From contig JBBQUO010000006.1 in assembly GCA_038212375.1 (NCBI GenBank), positions 1 to 29,394 on the forward strand: a stretch of DNA of 29,394 nt, in the 5' to 3' direction. Positions 6,748-13,243 of the stretch are shown piece after piece (position 1 is the stretch's first letter; each line of letters begins with the position of its first letter). Origin of the DNA: JBGTNQ01 sp038212375. GTDB lineage: Bacteria; Patescibacteriota; Minisyncoccia; Phycocordibacterales; Zambryskibacteraceae. Under the pieces are notes generated by a model, which was not told the DNA's origin, searched no databases, and was given only the letters and a program-made list of their open reading frames with translations. The translations under genes were made by a program, and so were the position numbers.

Positions 6748-7134
6748 ATGAAACTTCTTGGAATCGATTATGGGGCAAAACGTGTAGGAATCGCACTTTC
6801 CGATGACAGCGGGACGATGGCTTTCCCAAAGGTTGTACTTGCTGCGGGAGATACTCTCGTCCCAAGTATTACTAACTTGTGCTCTACAGACCATGTGGAA
6901 GCTATTGTCATTGGTGAATCCAAAAACTTTGCCCAAGAAGAGAACAGTATTATGAAGGAAATTCACATACTGAAGGCTGAGCTAGAAGAAAAGATTAAAA
7001 TCCCGATTTATTTTGAACCAGAGCTCATGACCAGTATGGAGGCTCAGCATATTCAAGGTAACAATAGTATGAATGACGCATCGGCAGCAGCAATTATTTT
7101 ACAAAGCTATATCAATAGGCAGAAAAATATATGA
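6748..7134 (+). CDS. ruvX: RuvX/YqgF family RNase H-fold nuclease
   Basis: 128 residues, usual for YqgF (about 130-150). It has the catalytic N-terminus LGIDYGAKRVGIALSD (Asp7), the strand IVIGESKNFAQEEN, the segment IYFEPELMTSMEA and the C-terminal acidic NDASAAAIILQSYI. YqgF processes the 5' end of pre-16S rRNA in model bacteria and has been proposed as a Holliday junction resolvase. It ends in TGA overlapping the ATG of the next gene (ATGA, 4 nt), so the pair is translationally coupled. Confidence 0.93.
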   Translation: MKLLGIDYGAKRVGIALSDDSGTMAFPKVVLAAGDTLVPSITNLCSTDHVEAIVIGESKNFAQEENSIMKEIHILKAELEEKIKIPIYFEPELMTSMEAQHIQGNNSMNDASAAAIILQSYINRQKNI

Positions 7135-7457
7135 TCACATACGACGATTTTAAAAAAGTAGAAATGAAAATTGGAAGAATTCTTTCTGCAGACAGGGTAG
7201 AAGGATCAGAAAAACTACTTAAACTCTCGGTAGATTTTGCGGAAGAAATTCCAAGACAAGTGATTTCTGGTATTGGAACATATTTTCCTTCGCTCGAAAC
7301 ACTTGTTGGCAAGCAATACGCTTTTGTAACAAACCTTGAACCGAGGAGTATCATGGGGTTTGAAAGTCAGGCTATGATTATCGCAGCATCAACCGATAGT
7401 GCTATCGCGTTCTTTGACGCCGAAGCAATGATTCCACCCGGTACACTACTAAAGTAG
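7131..7457 (+). CDS. tRNA-binding-domain protein (CsaA / MetRS C-terminal type)
   Basis: 108 residues forming a single OB-fold EMAP/tRNA-binding domain: YDDFKKVEMKIGRILSADRV, KLLKLSVDF, RQVISGIGTYF, GKQYAFVTNLEPRSIMGFES and a C-terminal PPGTLLK. This matches free-standing CsaA-like proteins and the C-terminal domain of methionyl-tRNA synthetase. It may bind tRNA on its own or act in trans with a MetRS that lacks the domain; the window cannot decide. It overlaps ruvX by ATGA. A 7-bp inverted repeat (7452-7473) spans its stop codon. Confidence 0.85.
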   Translation: MITYDDFKKVEMKIGRILSADRVEGSEKLLKLSVDFAEEIPRQVISGIGTYFPSLETLVGKQYAFVTNLEPRSIMGFESQAMIIAASTDSAIAFFDAEAMIPPGTLLK

Positions 7458-7481
7458 TCGTTTTAAACTACTTCCTTCTGA

Positions 7482-7487
7482 TATAAT
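7482..7487 (+). promoter_or_regulatory. pilM -10 box
   Basis: Perfect TATAAT, 10 nt before the pilM ATG; the expected transcript start leaves almost no leader. No convincing -35 box. Confidence 0.55.
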
Positions 7488-7497
7488 AAAAGAAAGT

Positions 7498-8505
7498 ATG
7501 AAAACTTTCTTTGATTTTTTCCCAACACCAAAGTTTCTCGATATGCCAGCTCCGGGTTTGGCTCTTACTGATAGTGGACTTACTTTTATTGAGTTCGGTA
7601 CAAATACAAAAGGGTTTCTTATCAAGCGGTACGGGGCAGCCCAGCTTCCAAAAGGTCTCATCGAGAATGGAGTGATTCTCGATCAAGAAGCGCTCATTCA
7701 CGCTCTCGAAGATTTTCGAAAAAGTTTTAATCTTAGATACATACGCACTTCACTTCCTGAAGAAAGAGCCTACCTTTTTCAAACGTTAGTGCCAAAAGTA
7801 TCAGAACAGGATCTCCGTACCGCAGTAGAAGCTACCATTGAGGAGAACGTTCCATTATCTGTTTCGGAAGTCACTTTTGACTACAGTGTATTGCCCGCAC
7901 AAGCAGGAGTATCAGAAGATAAAGTTTTGGTCTCAGTTTCTGTAGTACCCGAAGCGCTGGTACTTGAATATTTGTCGGTATTTCGTGATGCGGGTTTTGT
8001 ACCTCTCCATTTCGACATTGAAAGTCAGGCGGTTGCAAAATCACTCGTAAAGCCATCTGATGCAGGAGTATCCCTCATTGTAAATCTTAATCAAACAAAA
8101 GCTGGACTCTACATCGTGTCGCAAGGTGCGGTGAATTTCACTTCTACCATAAGTATTGTGTCACCATCATCGCAAACAAGTGTTGGTGCAGTGTCCAGTA
8201 CCTATCCAGGTCTCAGTGCACTTATGAGTGAGATTAAGCGAGTATTTCTTTATTGGGAGACCAAAGCTGATCGAGAAAAACATGCCGTACCTTCTATAAC
8301 AAAAATTATTTTATGTGGAGATGAAGCTTTCCAAGAGGGGGTAGCGGGCTATATATCCAAAGAACTTGATATCAAAGTTGAGCTTGGAAATGTATGGACT
8401 AATGTTTTTTCATTTGACGAGTACATCCCAAGTATTCCACTCAAAGATTCTTTGGCGTATGCTCCTGCTGTAGGGCTTGCGCTGTCTCGAGATTATCGAA
8501 TCTAA
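7498..8505 (+). CDS. pilM: Type IV pilus assembly protein PilM
   Basis: 335 residues, actin-like ATPase fold. Visible features include the N-terminal PGLALTDSGLTFIEFG (phosphate-1-like), RTSLPEERAYLFQTLVP, EATIEENVPLSVSEVTFDYSV (PilM-typical acidic helix and strand), VVPEALVLEYLSVFRDAGFVPLHFDIESQAVAKSL, LIVNLNQTKAGLYIV and a late KIILCGDE nucleotide-binding turn. PilM sits at the cytoplasmic face and binds the PilN tail (commonly an INLLP-like motif; here FNLLPEPEK). The gene begins a pilM-pilN-pilO-plus-one operon with spacings of 4-10 nt. Confidence 0.93.
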   Translation: MKTFFDFFPTPKFLDMPAPGLALTDSGLTFIEFGTNTKGFLIKRYGAAQLPKGLIENGVILDQEALIHALEDFRKSFNLRYIRTSLPEERAYLFQTLVPKVSEQDLRTAVEATIEENVPLSVSEVTFDYSVLPAQAGVSEDKVLVSVSVVPEALVLEYLSVFRDAGFVPLHFDIESQAVAKSLVKPSDAGVSLIVNLNQTKAGLYIVSQGAVNFTSTISIVSPSSQTSVGAVSSTYPGLSALMSEIKRVFLYWETKADREKHAVPSITKIILCGDEAFQEGVAGYISKELDIKVELGNVWTNVFSFDEYIPSIPLKDSLAYAPAVGLALSRDYRI

Positions 8506-8515
8506 ATGCTGCAAT

Positions 8516-9058
8516 ATGTTTAATCTCTTACCCGAACCAGAAAAAAAACAAATTATTGACGAGTATCATTCTCGTCGTACTGTCGTAGGGCTTTCTCTTC
8601 TTTTTGTGGTTGGGCTTATTTCTATTGTTGCTATTTTTCCGTCGTTTGTACTTTCCGGATCCAAAGTTTCTGATGCTGAAAACACGATCAATAATCTCAA
8701 AGACTCTTCTATTTTCAAAGAAGAGGCCGGTCTTAACTCAGAGCTTTCTCAAGCAAATGCAAAGCTTGTAGCGCTTCACCCTGCTAAGAGTGACGTAGAT
8801 GTAGCAGGACTATTCCAATCCATAGTCACCCATAAAACTAATAATATTCGAATCACCGGATTTCTCTACACTCCAACGAATGCGACAAACCCAGGAAAAA
8901 TATCTATTCAAGGTCTCGCACGAGGAAGAGAGGATCTGTCACTTTTTGTAGACTCACTCAAGAAGGATCCATCCTACAAGAGCGTCGATCTGCCAGTGTC
9001 TTCGTTTACAAAAGATCTTAATGCAGATTTCTCAATAGATATCACCGGAAACTTCTAA
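8516..9058 (+). CDS. pilN: Type IV pilus assembly protein PilN
   Basis: 180 residues from the ATG at 8516, chosen because the protein then begins MFNLLPEPEKKQIIDEYHSR, the PilM-binding tail. An upstream in-frame ATG would overlap pilM. One membrane helix lies at about 22-46 (VGLSLLFVVGLISIVAIFPS), followed by a coiled-coil stretch (SKVSDAENTINNLKD) and a periplasmic ferredoxin-like domain with IRITGFLYTPT and KISIQGLARGREDLSLFVDSL. PilN and PilO form the inner-membrane alignment complex. Spacing to pilM is 10 nt. Confidence 0.9.
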   Translation: MFNLLPEPEKKQIIDEYHSRRTVVGLSLLFVVGLISIVAIFPSFVLSGSKVSDAENTINNLKDSSIFKEEAGLNSELSQANAKLVALHPAKSDVDVAGLFQSIVTHKTNNIRITGFLYTPTNATNPGKISIQGLARGREDLSLFVDSLKKDPSYKSVDLPVSSFTKDLNADFSIDITGNF

Positions 9059-9062
9059 TACT

Positions 9063-9644
9063 ATGAAAAATCTTTCTTTCATTAAAAAACTTTTTATAGC
9101 GATAGCTACTCTCAATGTGGTTATGTACGGAGTGTATGGATTTTTGATTTGGGATATTAATACTAAGAATCAAGCAGCCTCGGAGCTTATGGTACAGGCA
9201 GGTGCAAATATGAAAAAAGATGAAGCCCTTCGAGCGATTAAATTGTCTCTTTCAGAAAATAAAGATTTTCTATCTCAAATTGATTCATTTTTCGTAGCAC
9301 CTGATGGAGTTGTTGCATTTATCACTATACTCGAATCTCTCGGTAAAGATTCCAATGTAAAACTCGATATTGGTGCCGTAGCAATTGAGAGTGATAAGCA
9401 AGACCCTCATCCGTTTAGCGAAAATCTTACTCTCAAACTCTCGATGTCTGGTTCTTGGCAAAATATTTCTTACTTCCTTTCAAAACTCCAAAACCTTCCG
9501 TATCGAGTGGGTATAACAAGCGCCACCGTCACTCTCGAGGGGGCTGCAGATTCTACGAAATTCACCGCAACCTCAACGAGAGTACAGGCGAACGGAGAGG
9601 TCTGGAAGGGAACATTCGATATTAAGGTTCTTAAATTGAAATAA
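9063..9644 (+). CDS. pilO: PilO-like type IV pilus protein
   Basis: 193 residues. A short cytosolic N-terminus and one membrane helix (LFIAIATLNVVMYGVYGFLIW) are followed by a coiled-coil segment (NQAASELMVQAGANMKKDEA), then a ferredoxin-like periplasmic domain including GVVAFITILESLGKDSNVKLD and KLSMSGSWQNISYFLSKLQN. This is the PilO layout, and the position directly after pilN (4 nt) supports it. Sequence conservation in this family is low, so the call rests on topology plus context. Confidence 0.85.
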   Translation: MKNLSFIKKLFIAIATLNVVMYGVYGFLIWDINTKNQAASELMVQAGANMKKDEALRAIKLSLSENKDFLSQIDSFFVAPDGVVAFITILESLGKDSNVKLDIGAVAIESDKQDPHPFSENLTLKLSMSGSWQNISYFLSKLQNLPYRVGITSATVTLEGAADSTKFTATSTRVQANGEVWKGTFDIKVLKLK

Positions 9645-9648
9645 TCCT

Positions 9649-9981
9649 ATGAAATCTTTTGATATCAAAAAAATTCTAAATAGTATTCATCTTCCACAAA
9701 GGCATGAATACAAAACAATAAGCTCTAAAGCGCACCATGATTGGAAAATGATGGTTCTAAGTTGCTTTGTCCTATCCGCTTTTTCTATTGCGGGAAATAT
9801 TTATTTTTTTGCAAAAATAAACAACGGGTCTCTTTTTAGTGCTGAGGCTGCTGCAGAGCCTGTGTCCGATGTGGTAAGTAAAAAAAATCTTGAAGATACG
9901 GTAGTTTTTTTCAAAAACAAACAAGCGAGATTTGAGGATTTGAAAACTCTGAAGCCTTCGGTTGTAGAGCCTTCGATGTAG
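9649..9981 (+). CDS. Single-pass membrane protein of the pil cluster
   Basis: 110 residues. A basic N-terminus (KKILNSIHLPQRHEYKTISSKAHHDWK) precedes one membrane helix at about 34-55 (MMVLSCFVLSAFSIAGNIYFF), and a short outside tail holds an amphipathic helix (NLEDTVVFFKNKQARFEDL). I do not recognise a family. Its place 4 nt after pilO, where many systems carry PilP, suggests an accessory inner-membrane pilus component, but it lacks a PilP lipobox or beta domain. It may be particular to this lineage. Confidence 0.7.
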   Translation: MKSFDIKKILNSIHLPQRHEYKTISSKAHHDWKMMVLSCFVLSAFSIAGNIYFFAKINNGSLFSAEAAAEPVSDVVSKKNLEDTVVFFKNKQARFEDLKTLKPSVVEPSM

Positions 9982-9988
9982 GAATGTT

Positions 9989-10813
9989 ATGGAACTCGTC
10001 AATAAACATTTAGTGAGAGAAGGTAATGCATGGGTTCTTAGGTCAGACATAAATGAACTGGAAGTAAAAATTCCAAATCGTTTAACGTTACTCATCAAAG
10101 GAATGCTTGCTAGGGAACAGGAACGCAATACAAATCAAGAGATTTTAGGAATACTAAACAAGATTAATTGTCACAAGACAATCCTATATCTCGCAAACCA
10201 TATTTCGGAACGTGATCTAGTTGAAGTTAAAAAAGACGTAATTGGCCACGATTTTACTTTTGCAGATCAGGCATTAAAAATTTCAGATACCCCTTTTGTT
10301 TATGTGTCATCCGAGGAAGAATTAAAACAATACGCAAAGCGAATGTGCTTGCCCGGGAAATTATATATTGGGCAAATTGAAAATATAGGTTTGGCACATT
10401 CATTTATTGTAGGAAAAACTCAAGATAATAAATACATTTGTTTCGATAAGGCAGGTTTTTGGGAGAATGTGGAAAAAGGCAATAAAGATTTTAAATTTAG
10501 AGTGTACGAGATTGCAGAGCTTCTAGCATCAGAGGGCTATAATTTCTCGACCCTACCTCGACTGTTTTCTTTACTAAGAAAACATGTCTCCGGTTGGCAC
10601 AAACACACAAAACCCTTTTCGGGGTTGTGTTTTGCTGTGGTCACAGATAATTCAATTGTCGTCACAATTGAATTTCCGCGACCCCGACTCGCCATTTTTG
10701 TTACTACAAAAATATGGCTCCGTCTGGCACCACAAGCAAAAAATCTCCCGCAGGGGAGACGTTTTTTGTACACTGTGCCCCCGCCAAGAATCGAACTTGG
10801 AATAACGGCTTAG
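9989..10813 (+). CDS. Unknown protein with repeat-derived C-terminal tail
   Basis: 274 residues as read. The first ~185 look like a real soluble protein: VREGNAWVLRSDINELEVKI, TFADQALKISDTPFVYVSSE, and LAHSFIVGKTQDNKYICFDK, a segment whose His and following Asp vaguely recall papain-like folds. No family is recognised. From about residue 187 (STLPRLFSLLRKHVSG...) the frame runs through two R2 repeat blocks and a terminator, and stops inside the antisense tRNA-Arg(TCT) gene. The tail is therefore repeat DNA translated by chance, and the gene probably lost its own end. An AGGA lies before ATG 9989, 7 nt after the pil cluster. Confidence 0.5.
   Translation: MELVNKHLVREGNAWVLRSDINELEVKIPNRLTLLIKGMLAREQERNTNQEILGILNKINCHKTILYLANHISERDLVEVKKDVIGHDFTFADQALKISDTPFVYVSSEEELKQYAKRMCLPGKLYIGQIENIGLAHSFIVGKTQDNKYICFDKAGFWENVEKGNKDFKFRVYEIAELLASEGYNFSTLPRLFSLLRKHVSGWHKHTKPFSGLCFAVVTDNSIVVTIEFPRPRLAIFVTTKIWLRLAPQAKNLPQGRRFLYTVPPPRIELGITA
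10548..10602 (-). repeat. R2 repeat, partial copy C
   Basis: Carries the R2 linker GACCCTACCTCGAC and hairpin GTTTTCT-6 nt-AGAAAAC (10564-10583), as in copy A at 2592-2626, but lacks the long inverted repeat. It overlaps the 3' part of the unknown ORF at 9989. Confidence 0.75.
10605..10634 (-). terminator. Repeated terminator-like hairpin between R2 copies
   Basis: ACACAAAACCC-ttttc-GGGGTTGTGT type hairpin, a diverged relative of the hairpins at 2648-2676 and 13244-13272. Confidence 0.5.
10637..10735 (-). repeat. R2 palindromic repeat, copy B
   Basis: The long inverted repeat (10639-10683) is nearly identical to copy A, followed by a hairpin ATTTTTGT-tact-ACAAAAAT (10694-10713) and GGCTCCG. 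Two changes against copy A (T to C on the plus strand) turn A-U pairs into G-U pairs on the minus strand but into A-C mismatches on the plus strand. This fits an RNA read in the tRNA-Arg(TCT) direction. Confidence 0.85.
10738..10766 (-). terminator. tRNA-Arg(TCT) terminator
   Basis: On the minus strand: GTCTCCC-ctgc-GGGAGAT followed by a T-run. One G-U pair exists only in the minus-strand RNA, which supports this direction. Confidence 0.8.
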
Positions 10814-10847
10814 AAGTCCGCAGTTATATCCATTTAACTACAGGGGC
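10776..10847 (-). tRNA. tRNA-Arg (anticodon TCT)
   Basis: Acceptor GCCCCTG/CGGGGGC (one T-G pair), D-stem GTTA/TAAC, anticodon loop CTTCTAA (TCT, reads AGA/AGG), T-arm CCAAG-TTCGATT-CTTGG, discriminator A. CCA is not encoded (the next bases are CAG). Positions 31 and 39 form an A-G mismatch next to the anticodon loop, which is unusual but tolerable. Confidence 0.92.
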
Positions 10848-10888
10848 ATAACTATCTATGATAGCACCCAGATACTACCGCTTTATCG

Positions 10889-10927
10889 AATAAAAATAAA
10901 CCGCCCTGACTATTCGTCAGGACGGTT
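10889..10927 (-). terminator. Intrinsic terminator overlapping a gene end
   Basis: AACCGtCCTGAC-5 nt-GTCAGGgCGGTT stem (10899-10927), then TTATTTTTATT on the minus strand. It includes the stop codon and last codons of the 93-residue gene. Confidence 0.8.
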
Positions 10928-11191
10928 ATGATTCATGAGCTCTTCGAGGGTATACCAGCCAGCACACCACAGAAGTGTTTGTGCAGAGCCAAGATGTCTT
11001 CCCGTTTTTCCTTCTTTGGTCGGATCTTGAGAGTACTCCAGAATTCCGTCGAGGAGATAGTGAGCATGCTCAAGCATTTCCTCCTTTGAAGTGAATACCT
11101 TTGTTGGATTCATCCGATTTTTCGGAATGTTGTGCTCTTCGAGTTGTGATCGGTAGAGAGCAACGATAAAAGCGATTTTTTCTGGGGTCAT
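10910..11191 (-). CDS. Small conserved-looking protein of unknown function
   Basis: 93 residues starting MTPEKIAFIVALYRSQLEEH. The start at 11191 is chosen because GAGG sits 5 nt upstream, and the longer open frame above it only reads through repeat and tRNA sequence. The protein is mostly helical with a charged middle (SKEEMLEHAHYLLDGILEY) and a striking C-terminus (GKTGRHLGSAQTLLWCAGWY, then TLEELMNHNRP). I have an impression of similar small CPR proteins but cannot name a family. It follows R1-Val and may share its upstream transcription; its terminator overlaps its own end. Confidence 0.75.
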   Translation of the reverse strand: MTPEKIAFIVALYRSQLEEHNIPKNRMNPTKVFTSKEEMLEHAHYLLDGILEYSQDPTKEGKTGRHLGSAQTLLWCAGWYTLEELMNHNRPDE

Positions 11192-11261
11192 GTGGCCTCG
11201 CTGACTGTGAAAGAGCGGATATACAAAGATAATACGGGAAAAGAAGGAAAAGGCGAGGATT

Positions 11262-11389
11262 AGGACTCTCGACTTACAGTCGCTGTATACCTTTCGCATC
11301 GTACTCCCTTGAGTACAAGGTCCGTGCGATATGCTCAAGGTTTTCGAGTCCTGTATCACGAAACATTCAAATGTTTCGTTTCGCCCACA
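11262..11389 (-). repeat. R1 tRNA-tail palindromic element (Val copy)
   Basis: On the minus strand from 11389: TGTGGGCGA (perfect antisense of the tRNA-Val acceptor end), an inserted hairpin ACGAAACATT/AATGTTTCGT (11358-11379), antisense T-arm GATACAGGACTCGAA, the core hairpin (ACCTTGAGCATATCGCAC ... GATGCGAAAGGTATAC), then a short sense piece GTCGAGAGTCCT. Confidence 0.86.
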
Positions 11390-11390
11390 A

Positions 11391-11418
11391 AAACAAAAAA
11401 TCTCCCGCAGGGGAGATT
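11391..11418 (-). terminator. tRNA-Val terminator
   Basis: AATCTCCC-ctgc-GGGAGATT hairpin followed by a T-run on the minus strand; nearly the same sequence as the tRNA-Arg(TCT) terminator. Confidence 0.85.
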
Positions 11419-11431
11419 GTTCTGTCTTCTG

Positions 11432-11504
11432 TGGGCGATACAGGACTCGAACCTGTGACATCTTCAGTGTAAATGAAGCGCTCTACCAACTGAGCTAATC
11501 GCCC
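11432..11504 (-). tRNA. tRNA-Val (anticodon TAC)
   Basis: Acceptor GGGCGAT/ATCGCCC, D-arm GCTC...GAGC, anticodon arm CTTCA-TTTACAC-TGAAG (anticodon TAC), T-arm ACAGG-TTCGAGT-CCTGT, discriminator A. CCA is not fully encoded (ACAG follows). Confidence 0.96.
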
Positions 11505-11584
11505 ATAAACTAACTCAACTACAATAACCTAACCGTTCATAACTTACAACCATACTCACAGTAATGCAGGTTTTAGTAAATTCA

Positions 11585-11590
11585 TATATA
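11585..11590 (+). promoter_or_regulatory. Possible -10 box of the pseudouridine synthase gene
   Basis: TATATA, 8 nt before the ATG at 11599; fits the leaderless spacing seen elsewhere. The -35 is not convincing. Confidence 0.35.
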
Positions 11591-11598
11591 GTGGTGCC

Positions 11599-12339
11599 AT
11601 GTCTCTGATCGATAGTATTGTCACCCTCTATGAAGACGAACATATCCTGGTTATACACAAACCGGCCGGCCTTGCAGTGCACCCAGACGGAAGAACTAAG
11701 GAAGAAACACTTGTTGATTGGATACTCGTGCAGTATCCAGAGATGAAGGAAGTAGGAGAGCCGACAGTTCTTGTTTCAGGACAAACACTTCCGCGCCCTG
11801 GTATCGTGCATCGTATCGATAGGGAAACATCTGGAGCGCTTCTTCTCACTAAGAATAAAAAAGCATTCGAGTACTTCAAAGCAAAGTTCAAAGGAAGGGA
11901 GATCAAAAAGGTGTATCACACTTTTGTGTACGGTAAGTTGCCTAACGATTTTGATACGATCAATCGTCCGATTGGAAGAAGTAGAACAGATTTTAGACTT
12001 TGGTCAGCGCAGTCGAGGGCGAGAGGGGAGCTTCGTGACGCACTTACGTACTATGAGGTGCTAAAGCGTGGCGAGCTCGCCACATTTGTGCGAGTGCTTC
12101 CAAAGACCGGTAGAACGCATCAGATCCGTGTTCACTTCAAGGCCATTCATCATCCAGTTGTCGCAGATAGTCTCTATGCACCAAGCGGAGAAAAGATTCT
12201 TGGATTCAAGCGCCTTGCTCTCCACGCAAGATCACTTCAATTTACCAATATAGATGGCAAAGAGCTTACTATCGAAGCTCCGTACCCAGAAGATTTTAGA
12301 AATGCAGTAGAAGAAATAGGAAAGGAGGTGTCTGTATAG
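11599..12339 (+). CDS. RluA-family pseudouridine synthase
   Basis: 246 residues. Catalytic motif HRIDRETSGALLL with Asp74, upstream HKPAGLAVHPD, and downstream KKVYHTFVYG, PKTGRTHQIRVHFKAI and ALHARSL are all RluA-family hallmarks. The usual N-terminal S4 RNA-binding domain of RluC/RluD is absent; the protein starts directly at the catalytic domain. It converts uridines to pseudouridine in rRNA or tRNA, but the exact site cannot be told. AGGAGG near its end (12323-12328) is not used by rplS, whose ATG lies 55 nt later. Confidence 0.92.
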   Translation: MSLIDSIVTLYEDEHILVIHKPAGLAVHPDGRTKEETLVDWILVQYPEMKEVGEPTVLVSGQTLPRPGIVHRIDRETSGALLLTKNKKAFEYFKAKFKGREIKKVYHTFVYGKLPNDFDTINRPIGRSRTDFRLWSAQSRARGELRDALTYYEVLKRGELATFVRVLPKTGRTHQIRVHFKAIHHPVVADSLYAPSGEKILGFKRLALHARSLQFTNIDGKELTIEAPYPEDFRNAVEEIGKEVSV

Positions 12340-12382
12340 ATCTGTTGCGAGAATTTTGACCCTATGGTACAGTGGTCTCCTA

Positions 12383-12817
12383 ATGAATACAGGAATTATT
12401 ACATCACCAGTCGACATGGCAGGCCGAGCAAAGCTTGGAATTCAGGCCGGAGACACCGTAAAGGTATCTCAGAAAATTCAAGAAAAAGGCAAGACTCGCC
12501 TGCAGCTCTTTGAAGGTCTCGTTCTTGCCGTAAAACATGGGAAAGAAGCTGGTGCTACGTTTACAGTACGTCGAGTTGCATCAGGAGTAGGAGTAGAAAA
12601 AGTGTTCCCACTCTATTCTCCAATGATCGATAAGGTCACTATTGTGAAGCGTGCACAAGTTCGCCGTTCCAAGCTTTACCACATCCGTGAAAAGGCAGCC
12701 AAGGAGATCAAGCGTCAGATGAGGAACATTCGAGTGGTTGCTCCAGCTGAAGAAGAAGATACAGTTGAGGTGATTGCGCCCGTTGTAGAAAATGTAGAGG
12801 CAGTAGCAGAAGCATAA
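12383..12817 (+). CDS. rplS: 50S ribosomal protein L19
   Basis: 144 residues from ATG 12383 (MNTGIITSPVDMAGRAK). An in-frame TTG 27 nt upstream is less likely. The core is clear: AGDTVKVSQKIQEKGKTRLQ, LFEGLVLAVKHGKEAGATFT, RRVASGVGVEKVFPLYSP, then KRAQVRRSKLYHIREKAAKE. L19 sits at the subunit interface. The N-terminus is shorter than in model bacteria. An acidic C-terminal tail of about 30 residues (APAEEEDTVEVIAPVVENVE) follows the basic core and is unusual. Followed by a strong terminator. Confidence 0.96.
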   Translation: MNTGIITSPVDMAGRAKLGIQAGDTVKVSQKIQEKGKTRLQLFEGLVLAVKHGKEAGATFTVRRVASGVGVEKVFPLYSPMIDKVTIVKRAQVRRSKLYHIREKAAKEIKRQMRNIRVVAPAEEEDTVEVIAPVVENVEAVAEA

Positions 12818-12837
12818 TTTTATATAGGAAACATCAC

Positions 12838-12869
12838 AAAATCCGCTCAGTCTCTACTGAGCGGATTTT
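12838..12869 (+). terminator. rplS intrinsic terminator
   Basis: 13-bp perfect stem AAAATCCGCTCAG/CTGAGCGGATTTT, 6-nt loop. Confidence 0.9.
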
Positions 12870-12874
12870 GCTAT

Positions 12875-12902
12875 TTGTAAAAAAGTCATTTTTATCTATA
12901 AT
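12875..12902 (+). promoter_or_regulatory. tRNA-Leu promoter
   Basis: TTGTAA (12875-12880), 16-nt spacer, perfect TATAAT (12897-12902), 10 nt before the mature tRNA 5' end, so the primary transcript starts close to the tRNA. Confidence 0.7.
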
Positions 12903-12912
12903 GTGCTGACTT

Positions 12913-12997
12913 GCCCGGGTGGAGAAATTGGTAGACTTACTACCTTGAGGTGGTAGCGCCGAAAGGCATGCAGGTTCAAGTCCTGTCCCGGGCACCA
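12913..12997 (+). tRNA. tRNA-Leu (anticodon GAG)
   Basis: Acceptor GCCCGGG/CCCGGGC, anticodon arm CTACC-TTGAGGT-GGTAG (GAG), variable arm CGCCGAAAGGCAT, T-arm GCAGG-TTCAAGT-CCTGT, discriminator A, CCA encoded. Confidence 0.95.
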
Positions 12998-13000
12998 AAT

Positions 13001-13023
13001 AAAGACCATAAAGGTCTTTTTTT
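13001..13023 (+). terminator. tRNA-Leu terminator
   Basis: AAAGACC-ataaa-GGTCTTT with a run of seven to eight T, starting 4 nt after CCA. Confidence 0.85.
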
Positions 13024-13238
13024 GTGCCTGGAGCGACCAAATGATTTTGGTCGCGTGACAGGATTTGAAGACCTTGAATATATCGCACGGAACGCAGTGA
13101 GTGAGAAAGCGAAGTTTTCGCAAGACCGAAGCGCGGCGGAGCGAGGTAGGGTTGAAAGACTTTTCAGTAGAAAAATACTTTTAACCGATATGAAAGGCGT
13201 ACAGAATCTGTAAGGTTCAAAACTCCTGTCCCGGACAC
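13024..13238 (+). repeat. R1 tRNA-tail palindromic element (Leu copy, with nested R2-like piece)
   Basis: GTGCCTGG (antisense acceptor, one mismatch), inserted hairpin GCGACCAAA-tgat-TTTGGTCGC (13033-13054), antisense T-arm GACAGGATTTGAA, then the left core ACCTTGAATATATCGCAC. The core loop holds about 90 extra bases with GGAGCGAGGTAGGGTT and an adjoining stem, which resembles R2 linker plus hairpin. The right core is GATATGAAAGGCGTAC, and the end is a sense copy GGTTCAAAACTCCTGTCCCG of the tRNA-Leu 3' end. Confidence 0.86.
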
Positions 13239-13243
13239 AAACA

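Noticed and set aside
7131..7134. UGA recoded as glycine (Gracilibacteria/SR1 code)
   Set aside because: TGA ends ruvX at the right family length and is not found inside other genes.
11192..11461. N-terminal extension of the 93-residue gene
   Set aside because: The extra 90 codons translate tRNA-Val, its terminator and R1; the GAGG-preceded ATG at 11191 is the sensible start.
12834..13123. Open frames antisense to tRNA-Leu and R1-Leu
   Set aside because: They read tRNA and palindromic repeat DNA; typical shadow peptides, with no ribosome-binding site.
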